A model generated the notes under the pieces. The model worked only from the letters and a program-made list of their open reading frames with translations, did no database searches and was not told the DNA's origin. Source: Rhizobiales bacterium UBA1912 (GTDB lineage Bacteria; Pseudomonadota; Alphaproteobacteria; Rhizobiales; Devosiaceae). From it: 22,551 nucleotides of DNA. Positions 8,841 through 15,214 of this stretch are shown in pieces. Within the stretch, counting starts at the first letter, position 1. Each line of letters begins with the position of its first letter. The position numbers were made by a program, and so were the translations under genes. The DNA lies in contig DDGC01000001.1 of assembly GCA_002337455.1 (NCBI GenBank), positions 353-22,903 on the forward strand, given 5' to 3'.

Positions 8841-8938
8841 AGCAACACCCTCCGTGTGCAAATGCGCAATGCCGAAACCCGGGACGGGCCGGTTCAGTGT
8901 GCTGGCAGGTCTCCTGGCTTGCCGCTTTCGAGCAATTC

Positions 8939-8956
8939 GGCGATTGTTCAATCGCC
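8939..8956. other. small hairpin in the riboswitch variable arm
   Basis: A perfect 7-bp stem, GGCGATT (8939-8945) and AATCGCC (8950-8956), has a 4-nt loop and lies just upstream (in RNA terms) of the B12 box. It probably forms one stem of the peripheral region of the riboswitch. Confidence 0.5.
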
Positions 8957-8981
8957 TCATGGCTCCAGACCCTTGTCTGTC

Positions 8982-9026
8982 GCGCTTCCGAACCGCAAAA
9001 GTGGTATCCACTTTTGCTGGAAGCGC
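8982..9026. repeat. REP-like palindrome inside the riboswitch
   Basis: A nested palindrome. The outer arms are GCGCTTCC (8982-8989) and GGAAGCGC (9019-9026). The inner perfect arms are GCAAAAGTGG (8995-9004) and CCACTTTTGC (9008-9017) around the loop TAT. The AAAAGTGG core resembles a dispersed extragenic palindrome found in many rhizobial genomes (general knowledge). It lies wholly within the riboswitch, between the GGGAAGGC block and the B12 box. No other copy was seen in this window. Confidence 0.6.
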
Positions 9027-9201
9027 TTTTTCGGTTCCCGTTTGCCTTCCCGGCCCAAGGGCCAGTGGATTTCAACAGGATCCATCGCGACTTACAGTTG
9101 CGGGGGCAGCCACGGCATTGGCCCCTTTTGGGTCGTCCGCACCGTGTTCCCTTTTGCTTCCCATCTCGACTGTTGCAACGAAAGGGGAACCAACACGGTT
9201 C

Positions 9202-9233
9202 TAGATGTGCCACGCCGGGCCGCCTTGCGTCAA
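9202..9233 (-). promoter_or_regulatory. possible promoter of the cobalamin operon
   Basis: On the minus strand TTGACG (9233-9228) is followed after 18 nt by CACATC (9209-9204), just upstream of the first conserved block of the riboswitch. The -35 is good and the -10 is poor. The position fits a transcript that starts near 9195. Confidence 0.25.
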
Positions 9234-9296
9234 TTGCATCCAACGGCGCGCTCGCCTATCACAAAAGAGAACCAGAAACCGGGAGACAGAACACAG

Positions 9297-10274
9297 ATGA
9301 AAACGCGGCGATTGGGCAAGACCGACTTTCTGGTTTCCGAAATCGGGCTGGGCACCTGGCAATTGGGCGGCGACTTCGGTCCCATCGAGGATATGGACGC
9401 CTCCACGATCCTCGCCAACGCGGCGCGGCTGGGGGTCAATTTCTGGGATACAGCGGATGTTTACGGCAACGGGCTGTCCGAACACCGGATCGGCACGTTT
9501 TACGGCAAGCCCGACGGGTTGGTCGTGGCCACCAAGGTGGGCCGGGCGGCAGCGCTCTACCCCGACAAATACACCAAGGGCGGCGTGCGCGAGAGCCTCG
9601 AGGAATCGGCGCGGCGGCTGTGCGTGGACAGTATCGACCTGGCGCAGCTCCATTGCGTGCCGCGCGAAGTGCTCGAGGCGGGGGAAATCTTTGGCTGGAT
9701 GGACGAGATCAAGGCCGAAGGGCTGATCAAGAACTGGGGTGCGAGCGTGGAAACCATCGCCGAGGCAGAGATTTGCCTTGAGCACGAAGGGCTGGCGACG
9801 CTGCAGATCATCTTCAACATTTTTCGCCAGGACGCGACCGAAAGCCTGCTCGATAAGGCCATGGAGCGCGATGTGGGGGTGATCGTACGCCTGCCGCTGG
9901 CCTCGGGGCTGCTGTCGGGCAAATATACCCGCGACAGCGAATTTTCCCCCACCGACCACCGCAGCTATAACCGCGATGGGCAGGCGTTTTCTGTAGGCGA
10001 GACATTCGGCGGCATCCCGTTCGAGACCGGGGTGGAACTGGCAGACGAGTTGCGCGGCTATGTGCCCGAGGGCCAGCGCATGAGCCTTTTCGCGCTGCGC
10101 TGGATTTTGGACCACAAGGCGGTCTCAACGATTATCGCTGGCGTATCGCGGCCCGACCAGATCGGGGTCAATGCCGAGGCGGGCGATCTGCCCGAACTGC
10201 CACAATCGGTGCATGAAAAGCTGGCGGAATTTTACGCCGAAAAGGTGCGGCCCACGATCAGGGGCGATATCTGA
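9297..10274 (+). CDS. aldo/keto reductase
   Basis: A 325-aa NAD(P)H-dependent oxidoreductase of the aldo/keto reductase superfamily, with the cytosolic TIM-barrel fold. The catalytic tetrad is visible: D51 and Y56 in FWDTADVYG, K80 in VATKVG and H119 in QLHC. The late AGVSRPDQI segment is the cofactor-binding part. The start MKTRRLGKTDFLVSEIGLGTW is the usual opening for this group. The ATG at 9297 follows GGGAGA; the long upstream frame overlaps the riboswitch and is not coding. It diverges from the cobalamin operon and converges on the hydrolase gene 29 bp away. The natural substrate cannot be told from sequence. Confidence 0.93.
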   Translation: MKTRRLGKTDFLVSEIGLGTWQLGGDFGPIEDMDASTILANAARLGVNFWDTADVYGNGLSEHRIGTFYGKPDGLVVATKVGRAAALYPDKYTKGGVRESLEESARRLCVDSIDLAQLHCVPREVLEAGEIFGWMDEIKAEGLIKNWGASVETIAEAEICLEHEGLATLQIIFNIFRQDATESLLDKAMERDVGVIVRLPLASGLLSGKYTRDSEFSPTDHRSYNRDGQAFSVGETFGGIPFETGVELADELRGYVPEGQRMSLFALRWILDHKAVSTIIAGVSRPDQIGVNAEAGDLPELPQSVHEKLAEFYAEKVRPTIRGDI

Positions 10275-10303
10275 GAGACCTTTTCGGCAACCGCTGGAGC
10301 GGG

Positions 10304-10969
10304 TCAGACCCTTTCCAGCAATTGTGCCAGTTCGCCGGGCATGAGCAGCGGGACGTCGTGGCCGCATGGCAACTCATGCACGTTCCATTCTGGATCGTCG
10401 CGGAGCGGTGCGGCGACGGAGCCGAAGCCATTCCAGCCGCTGGCGAGAATGTAGGTTTTACGGGCAATCTTGAGATAGGCGCCGGTGACCTTGAGGCGCT
10501 CGGTGAAGGTGCCGGTCGGCTGTGGCGTGGAGAGCGCGGCGACCCGTTCGCTTTCGGCCTCGGTGGCGTATTCGTTGTCACCGATTTCGGGAACCGGGAC
10601 CACCGGACCAGTGAGTTTTTCGCCCATGACGTCCTCGAAGGACTGGCCATCAGCGGGAATGAAGGCATCGAGATAGACAATCGAGGCGATGCGCTCGGCG
10701 GCGCGTTCGGCCACGCCGGTTGCGACGAAGCCGCCATAGGAATGGGCGACCAGCACCACATCGTCGAGATCATGCCAGATCATCTCGTTGACAATGTCGT
10801 CTATGTGGGTGCTCAGCGTGATGGGCAGCAGCGCCAGATGCGAGCGTTCGCCCAGCCCGCTCAGCGTCGGCACGTACACGTCATGGCCGGCAGTGCGCAG
10901 CCGCTTTGCCACAAGATCCCAACCCCATGCGCCAGCCCACGCACCATGCACCATAACAAACGTCGTCAT
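10304..10969 (-). CDS. alpha/beta hydrolase
   Basis: A 221-aa esterase-like alpha/beta hydrolase, close in layout to plant methylesterase (salicylate or methyl ester) homologues in bacteria. It shows the oxyanion-hole motif HGAWAGAWGW (8-17), the nucleophile elbow AHSYGG with S77, and the catalytic histidine H204 in PCGHDVPLLMPGEL. No signal peptide is seen, so it acts in the cytosol. The ATG at 10969 has an AGGAGG ribosome site; the ORF reading 20 codons further upstream would consume the shared control region. It diverges from an HxlR regulator 72 bp away, which probably controls it. Confidence 0.9.
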   Translation of the reverse strand: MTTFVMVHGAWAGAWGWDLVAKRLRTAGHDVYVPTLSGLGERSHLALLPITLSTHIDDIVNEMIWHDLDDVVLVAHSYGGFVATGVAERAAERIASIVYLDAFIPADGQSFEDVMGEKLTGPVVPVPEIGDNEYATEAESERVAALSTPQPTGTFTERLKVTGAYLKIARKTYILASGWNGFGSVAAPLRDDPEWNVHELPCGHDVPLLMPGELAQLLERV

Positions 10970-10985
10970 CGCTTCCTCCTCTTTA

Positions 10986-11021
10986 TGATTGCAAAATACA
11001 ATCACTTGCTTTTTACAATCA
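10986..11021. promoter_or_regulatory. operator-like repeats between hydrolase gene and hxlR-type gene
   Basis: The 72-bp divergent region contains the palindrome TGATTGCAAAATACAATCA (10986-11004), with 6-bp arms and a 7-nt spacer. A direct repeat of its right part, TGC-N4-TACAATCA, occurs at 10990-11004 and 11007-11021, 17 bp apart. A minus-strand TTGACT (11036-11031), 16 nt from TAAAAA, could be the promoter of the hydrolase gene, which would overlap the repeats. HxlR-type regulators commonly bind such sites beside their own gene. The assignment is inference. Confidence 0.5.
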
Positions 11022-11041
11022 TTGGCCATAGAGTCAACCCC

Positions 11042-11467
11042 ATGACCTCATCATCTTTTCGCTCCGGCTGTCCGATCAACCTTGGCCTTGAAGTGTTCGG
11101 AGACAAATGGACCCTGCTGATCATCCGCGACATGATGTTCGCGGGCAAAAGGCATTTCCGCGAGTTCCTGGCTTCCGACGAGGGCATATCCACCAACATT
11201 CTGTCGGATCGGCTGACCATGCTGACGCGCGCCGGCATCGTCACGCGGGCCGACGATCCCAGCCACCGGCTCAAGGCAATCTATTCGCTGACCGAAAAAG
11301 GTATTCAGCTGCTACCGGTAATCGCGCAGATCAGCCGCTGGAGCCGCAGCCATATGCCGGTCGATCCTGCTCTTGCGGCAACAGGCGAAGCGCGGGACCG
11401 TGCCGGGCCGGGGGCTGATGAAGCGCAGATGGATGCGCTACGGGCGGTTCATCTCGGCGCTGGCTGA
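11042..11467 (+). CDS. HxlR-family winged-helix transcriptional regulator
   Basis: A 141-aa MarR-like winged-helix regulator of the HxlR family. The N-terminal signature CPINLGLEVFGDKWTLLIIRD (from C10) and the segment FREF...ISTNILSDRL...LTRAGIV cover the recognition and wing region. The single conserved cysteine C10 is the position that senses electrophiles or oxidants in some relatives. The C-terminal 30 residues are low in family similarity. The ATG at 11042 was chosen because the signature begins 9 residues later. The divergent layout with the hydrolase suggests that it represses that gene and itself. Its signal is unknown. Confidence 0.93.
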   Translation: MTSSSFRSGCPINLGLEVFGDKWTLLIIRDMMFAGKRHFREFLASDEGISTNILSDRLTMLTRAGIVTRADDPSHRLKAIYSLTEKGIQLLPVIAQISRWSRSHMPVDPALAATGEARDRAGPGADEAQMDALRAVHLGAG

Positions 11468-11500
11468 GGCGAGCCCGAGGCGTCTTATCCTGGAGGGACC

Positions 11501-12709
11501 CTAAGACCAGCGCGGGAACGGATCGGGCAGGCCAGCCCAGGCTTCGGGGTTGAAGCGGCGTGCCGGGACGAGGCAGGCATCGAGCGCGCGGCGCAGGGCG
11601 GTTTCGTCCATGGGATCGCAGCCGATAAAGACGATTTCCTGGCGACGGTCGCCCCAGACCGGATCGATATAGGGGGCCATGGCGCGCTGCCAAGCTGGAT
11701 CATCAGGCCAGCGGTCTTTGGAGACTGACGACCACCACAGGCCGCGCTTTTCGGTGCGGACGAGAGCGCCGGCGCGGCTGAGTTCTCCGACCTGATCGGG
11801 CCGGGTGGCGAGCCAGAAAAAGCCCTTGGCGCGCACGATGCCGGGCCAGGCCGAATTGACGAAACGCTGGAAAAGCTGCGGCGCAAAGGGGCGTTTGGCG
11901 CGATAGACGAACGAGCGGATGCCATATTCCTCGGTTTCGGGAACATGATCGGCGAAGCCGTTCAGCTCACGGAACCAGAGGGGATGGGTCTGGGCGCGTT
12001 CGAAATCGAAGCGTCCGGTGCCCATGATCTTTTCGAGCGGCGCCTGGCCGAAATCGGTCTCGACGATCTCTGCTTCGGCATTGAGCGAGCGAATGATCTT
12101 GAGCGCGGCATCGCGCTGGTCGGGGGTGGCGATGGAAATCTTGTTCAGAACCACGATATCGGCAAATTCGATCTGCTCGACAAGCAGATCGACAAGGGTG
12201 CGCTCATCGGCATCACCAAGGCTTTCGCCGTGATCGGCGAGGCTGCCATGGGACGCATAATGGGTCAGAAGATTTGCGGCATCGACCACGGTGACCATGG
12301 TATCGAGACGCGCGAAATCGGAAAGGCTCTGGCCCGCCTCATCGCGAAAGGCGAAGGTGGTGGCGACGGGAAGTGGCTCGGAAATGCCTGTGGATTCGAT
12401 CAACAGGTAATCGAAACGTCCCTGTTCGGCGAGGCGCCGGACTTCGACCAGCAGATCATCGCGCAGGGTGCAGCAGATGCAGCCATTGGTCATTTCGACA
12501 AGCTGCTCGTCGGTGCGCGAGAGGTTTGCGCCGCCCTCGCGCACAAGCGTGGCGTCGATATTGATCTCGCTCATGTCGTTGACGATGACCGCGACCTTTT
12601 TGCCGGAGCGGTTGGCGAGGACGTGATTGAGCAGCGTGGTCTTTCCCGCGCCGAGAAAGCCCGACAGCACAGTGACGGGAAGACGATTTTCCATAGTGAG
12701 GTCTGCCAT
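11501..12709 (-). CDS. zigA: zinc-regulon COG0523 GTPase, ZigA type
   Basis: A 402-aa G3E-family GTPase that likely allocates zinc to enzymes in the cytosol during zinc starvation. Walker A GFLGAGKT is at 17-24, CICC at 77-80, STG at 106-108, and a CobW C-terminal domain follows. The stretch VNDMSEINIDATLV is typical of the ZigA subgroup. The G4 guanine motif reads NKIS (189-192) rather than NKxD. The start is uncertain: ATG 12709 is used, ATG 12694 is possible, and neither has a good ribosome site. It lies 43 bp after aztD, across a hairpin, with no Zur box of its own seen. The zinc role is inferred from context. Confidence 0.88.
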   Translation of the reverse strand: MADLTMENRLPVTVLSGFLGAGKTTLLNHVLANRSGKKVAVIVNDMSEINIDATLVREGGANLSRTDEQLVEMTNGCICCTLRDDLLVEVRRLAEQGRFDYLLIESTGISEPLPVATTFAFRDEAGQSLSDFARLDTMVTVVDAANLLTHYASHGSLADHGESLGDADERTLVDLLVEQIEFADIVVLNKISIATPDQRDAALKIIRSLNAEAEIVETDFGQAPLEKIMGTGRFDFERAQTHPLWFRELNGFADHVPETEEYGIRSFVYRAKRPFAPQLFQRFVNSAWPGIVRAKGFFWLATRPDQVGELSRAGALVRTEKRGLWWSSVSKDRWPDDPAWQRAMAPYIDPVWGDRRQEIVFIGCDPMDETALRRALDACLVPARRFNPEAWAGLPDPFPRWS

Positions 12710-12724
12710 AGGGGAGTGAAAAGA

Positions 12725-12746
12725 GGGACCGCCCGAAGGCGGCCCC
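12725..12746 (-). terminator. hairpin after aztD
   Basis: On the minus strand, a 9-bp stem (one G-U pair) with a UUCG tetraloop is followed by CTCTTTTC. It begins 7 nt after the aztD stop and 15 nt before the zigA ATG. It has the form of a rho-independent terminator, but as zigA has no visible promoter it may act as a partial terminator that lowers zigA relative to aztD. Confidence 0.7.
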
Positions 12747-12752
12747 GTGCGT

Positions 12753-13943
12753 TTAATGGACGGCGCCCGAGCCGCCGGCGACGACGATGCCCATGGGAAG
12801 GCCATCAACAGCGATGGTTCCGGAAGGCTCGAAGGTGACGGCGTCGATACGGTGGATCTGGGCGGCGTTGGGGTCGGTGACGAGGATTTCATCGCCGGCC
12901 ACCGCGATGCGCGGACGCGGGTCGGACCAGTGGCCGTCCATGGAATAGGGTTCGGTGAGCGGCAGGGTTGCGCTTATTTCGCCCGAGAGGGTGTTGAGGC
13001 GGTGCAGATTGCCATCCTCGGTGAAGATATAGGCGAACTGGGGCCTCACGGAATCGACGGCGAAGTGCACACGGCGGGTGGGCAGATCGACGAGGCGGAA
13101 CGCTTGCTGATGGGGGTCGATCAGAACGACCCGGTCGGCGCCGTAATTTCCGAGGAAGTACTGGATGCCGACGCCGCCGAGAAGGGTAGAGCTTTTGCCT
13201 TCGGGGAGGTCTTCGCCGTAGGGAAGATGGGTGATCTGGGGACCATCGGCGCTGTCGGTGACCATAAGCAGGCCCGTATCGCAGGCGATGGCGAGCAGAT
13301 TGCCCGAGCTTGCTTCACCGTGAAGGCCCGGGCAGGCGTAGGTATCGCCGATCTGCTGGTCGTTGGCGTCGAGGACGTTGATGCCGACGGGGAGATTGGA
13401 GGGATCTTCGGGGTGCGGCTCTGTGATGAGGACGTAATCGCCATAGGCAGCGGCGACACCGTGATGAGGGGCGCCGGCTGTGACGATGCGCGGTTCGGCC
13501 GTGCCGAAATCTGATTCATCGATGATTTTTGTCGCGCCGTCCTGATCGAAAAACAGGGCGATCTGGCCGTGATGTTCGACGAAATGGACGGGGTATTGTC
13601 CCTCGATTGCGGTATCAAGCAGCGCGGGCTCGGTGATGTCGATATCGCCATGATCGCCGTGATCGTCGATCGCGATGCCGGTATCGATGGCCTGAACGAT
13701 GTTTGCATTGCCCTGGACGGCGAAAACGTGCTCGCCGCTGGATGTGGCATAGAGGCTGGCGGGGCCTTCAAGGGCGAAGGTTTCGGCGATCTCGCCTGTT
13801 TCAAGATCAATGACGCTGACCGTGCCCTGGGCCTGATCGGCGACAAAGGCGCGCCAGATGGACACGTCATCGGCGTGCGCCGCGCCGGGGAGCGCGATGC
13901 CGGCCAGCAGGGTGGCGCGGAATATGGGGTGGTTCAGGTTCAT
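12753..13943 (-). CDS. aztD: periplasmic zinc metallochaperone AztD
   Basis: A 396-aa periplasmic beta-propeller protein similar to AztD of Paracoccus denitrificans, which binds zinc and hands it to the solute-binding protein AztC. It has a signal peptide (1-24, cleavage AHA-D), a histidine loop DDHGDHGD (H95, H98), clustered histidines H120, H124, H125, H160 and H161, and C204/C221 as a likely disulfide. The repeated blade pattern (VADQAQGTVSVIDLETGEI and similar) runs throughout. The ATG at 13943 gives the signal peptide; the frame from 13976 crosses the Zur box. Here its partner is probably ZnuA, the only zinc-binding protein visible nearby. Confidence 0.9.
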   Translation of the reverse strand: MNLNHPIFRATLLAGIALPGAAHADDVSIWRAFVADQAQGTVSVIDLETGEIAETFALEGPASLYATSSGEHVFAVQGNANIVQAIDTGIAIDDHGDHGDIDITEPALLDTAIEGQYPVHFVEHHGQIALFFDQDGATKIIDESDFGTAEPRIVTAGAPHHGVAAAYGDYVLITEPHPEDPSNLPVGINVLDANDQQIGDTYACPGLHGEASSGNLLAIACDTGLLMVTDSADGPQITHLPYGEDLPEGKSSTLLGGVGIQYFLGNYGADRVVLIDPHQQAFRLVDLPTRRVHFAVDSVRPQFAYIFTEDGNLHRLNTLSGEISATLPLTEPYSMDGHWSDPRPRIAVAGDEILVTDPNAAQIHRIDAVTFEPSGTIAVDGLPMGIVVAGGSGAVH

Positions 13944-13960
13944 CGGATGTTTCCGTTTAA

Positions 13961-13975
13961 TGATATAACGTAACA
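13961..13975. promoter_or_regulatory. Zur box upstream of aztD
   Basis: TGATATAACGTAACA matches the pattern TGTWATnnnATWACA of the two znu boxes with two mismatches. It ends 17 nt upstream of the aztD start, where it would overlap the promoter. It suggests that aztD, and by read-through zigA, is repressed by zinc-loaded Zur. Confidence 0.75.
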
Positions 13976-14031
13976 ATTTTGTCTGTAGCTTTTCGGCGGG
14001 AGATTGGTTTTGGCTGGGCGTTTAAAGGGGT

Positions 14032-14060
14032 GGGGCGGGTGCCCGGAGGCACCCCGCCCC
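14032..14060 (-). terminator. terminator-like hairpin after znuA
   Basis: A 12-bp stem with a single bulged C, GGGGCGGGTGCC (14032-14043) and GGCACCCCGCCCC (14048-14060), has loop CGGA. It lies 35 nt after the znuA stop. On the minus strand it is followed by ACCCCTTTAAA, a short T run only. It separates znuA from the separately controlled aztD. Confidence 0.6.
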
Positions 14061-14095
14061 TTTGCCCGGCAACCGGGTCCGGCAGGCAAACCGGC

Positions 14096-15115
14096 TCAGT
14101 CGGCAAGGCAATCGAGAATGCTGTCAGCCATGGTGTTCATCAGCGTGAAATAGAGGTCGGGGCCGTCGGCGATGTCGGCACCCAGCGGATCGAGAATGCC
14201 GGTGCGGGCCCCGGTGCCTTCAGCAATTGTTTGAATGACCTGGGGCGAAAATTGCGGCTCGGCAAACAGGCACACCGCTGCGGCCTGTTCGACTACGGCG
14301 CGGATTTCAGTCAACCGCCCTGCCCCCGGCGCGATTTCGGGATTCACGGTGAACGAGCCGCCGGCCTCGATGTCAAAGCTCTGCTCGAAGCCCTGATAGG
14401 CATCGTGAAAGACAAAGAAGGGCTTGCCACGGGCCGGTTCGATGCGGGCGTCGATTTCGGCCTGAAGATCATCGATCCGGGCGACGAGGGCCTGGCCGTT
14501 TGCGTTGTAGGCCTCCTGGTTTTCGGGATCCGCGGCGATCAGGGCGTCGGCGATGGCAGCGACCATGAGGCGGGCGTTGTCCGGATCGAGCCAGATATGG
14601 GCGTCGCCGTGCTCGTGGTCGTGCCCCTCATGGTCGTGACCCTCATGGGCATCTTCGTCTTCATGAGCGTGTTCGTCTTCGGCGTGGTCATGCTCCTCGC
14701 CTTCGGCGTGGTCTTCGTGCCCTTCCTCGTCGTCGTGGCTGTGGGCCTCGAACAGGCCGCCTTCACGCAGCTCGAGGATGTTCATGCCCTCGGTATCCAT
14801 CATCTCGATCTTTGTGGCATTGGCCGAGAGGGTTTCGAGGGGACCATCGAGAAAGGTTTCGAGATCCTCGCCGATCCAGAAGACGAGATCGGCGCTTTCG
14901 AGCTTGCCGGCATCGGAGGGACGGAGGGAAAAGCCGTGCGGGCTGGCGGCGCCTTCGATGAGCAGCTCGGGCGTGCCCACACCCTCCATGACGCCCGCGA
15001 CCAGCGAATGCAGCGGCTTTATGGTGGCGACCACATTGGGCGCGGCGAGCGCGGGGGTGGCAACCAAAAGCGCAGCAACAGCGGGAACGAGAAGGGCGAA
15101 GGCTTTATTGGGCAT
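14096..15115 (-). CDS. znuA: zinc ABC transporter substrate-binding protein ZnuA
   Basis: A 339-aa periplasmic zinc-binding protein of cluster 9 (A-1) that feeds the ZnuBC importer. It has a signal peptide (1-25, ALA-A). The zinc ligands are visible: H60 in SPHGF, H173 in AHIWLDP, H237 in FHDAY and probably D309 in ILDPLG. A histidine/acid-rich loop (125-169, 14 histidines) lies between the first two ligands, as in true zinc rather than manganese binders. C282 and C336 fit the conserved disulfide. The ATG at 15115 follows GGAG. It is divergent from znuCB-zur across a control region with two Zur boxes. Confidence 0.97.
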   Translation of the reverse strand: MPNKAFALLVPAVAALLVATPALAAPNVVATIKPLHSLVAGVMEGVGTPELLIEGAASPHGFSLRPSDAGKLESADLVFWIGEDLETFLDGPLETLSANATKIEMMDTEGMNILELREGGLFEAHSHDDEEGHEDHAEGEEHDHAEDEHAHEDEDAHEGHDHEGHDHEHGDAHIWLDPDNARLMVAAIADALIAADPENQEAYNANGQALVARIDDLQAEIDARIEPARGKPFFVFHDAYQGFEQSFDIEAGGSFTVNPEIAPGAGRLTEIRAVVEQAAAVCLFAEPQFSPQVIQTIAEGTGARTGILDPLGADIADGPDLYFTLMNTMADSILDCLAD

Positions 15116-15139
15116 TGTCGGACGAACTCCAGACCACTA

Positions 15140-15154
15140 TGTTATGACATTACA
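15140..15154. promoter_or_regulatory. Zur box 1 (znuA side)
   Basis: TGTTATGACATTACA is an imperfect palindrome of the form TGTWATnnnATWACA, matching alphaproteobacterial Zur sites. It lies 24 bp upstream of the znuA start. Its centre is 22 bp (two helical turns) from box 2. Confidence 0.9.
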
Positions 15155-15161
15155 CAGCCAA

Positions 15162-15176
15162 TGTAATGCTATAACA
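15162..15176. promoter_or_regulatory. Zur box 2 (znuC side)
   Basis: TGTAATGCTATAACA is the same palindromic pattern (its reverse complement, TGTTATAGCATTACA, differs from box 1 at two central bases). It lies 38 bp upstream of the znuC start. Together the boxes would let zinc-bound Zur shut both divergent promoters. Confidence 0.9.
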
Positions 15177-15214
15177 TTGCGGATTGAGTCAATGCACATC
15201 TGTCAGGATCGGGC

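Larger units (their letters stand above)
8890..9192 (-). promoter_or_regulatory. cobalamin riboswitch with an enlarged variable arm
   Basis: An RNA sensor of adenosylcobalamin in the leader of cobW. Reading the minus strand, the conserved blocks occur in order: GGTTCC for P1 (about 9191-9186, pairing with GAACC at 8895-8891), AAAAGGGAAcacGGTG (9155-9140), CCGCAACTGTAAG (9103-9091), CACTGGC (9067-9061) with CGGGAAGGC (9051-9043), and the B12 box AAGCCAGGAGACCTGCC (8920-8904). The element spans about 300 nt, against roughly 200 for most. The extra length is the 122 nt at 8921-9042, which hold two strong hairpins, one of them REP-like. Bound cobalamin should lower expression of cobW, the nuclease-fold gene, cobN and cobO. 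No T-rich terminator follows, so translational control is more likely. The ends are approximate. Confidence 0.95.

Noticed and set aside
8740..9243. 167-codon minus-strand frame covering the riboswitch region
   Set aside because: The conserved cobalamin riboswitch blocks explain this stretch, and the frame has no ribosome site or known domain.
11482..11507. Inverted repeat GTCTTA / TAAGAC between the hxlR-type and zigA genes
   Set aside because: Only six paired bases around a 14-nt loop and no T-tract; too weak to call a terminator, though the position between convergent genes would suit one.
14578..14752. Low-complexity repeats considered as a tandem-repeat or CRISPR-like array
   Set aside because: The pattern is codon-level repetition of His, Asp and Glu within the zinc-binding loop of ZnuA. 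There are no regular spacers.
14539..14766. Thr-rich minus-strand frame inside znuA that looks like a repeat protein
   Set aside because: It is the out-of-frame reading of the His/Asp/Glu-rich loop of znuA.
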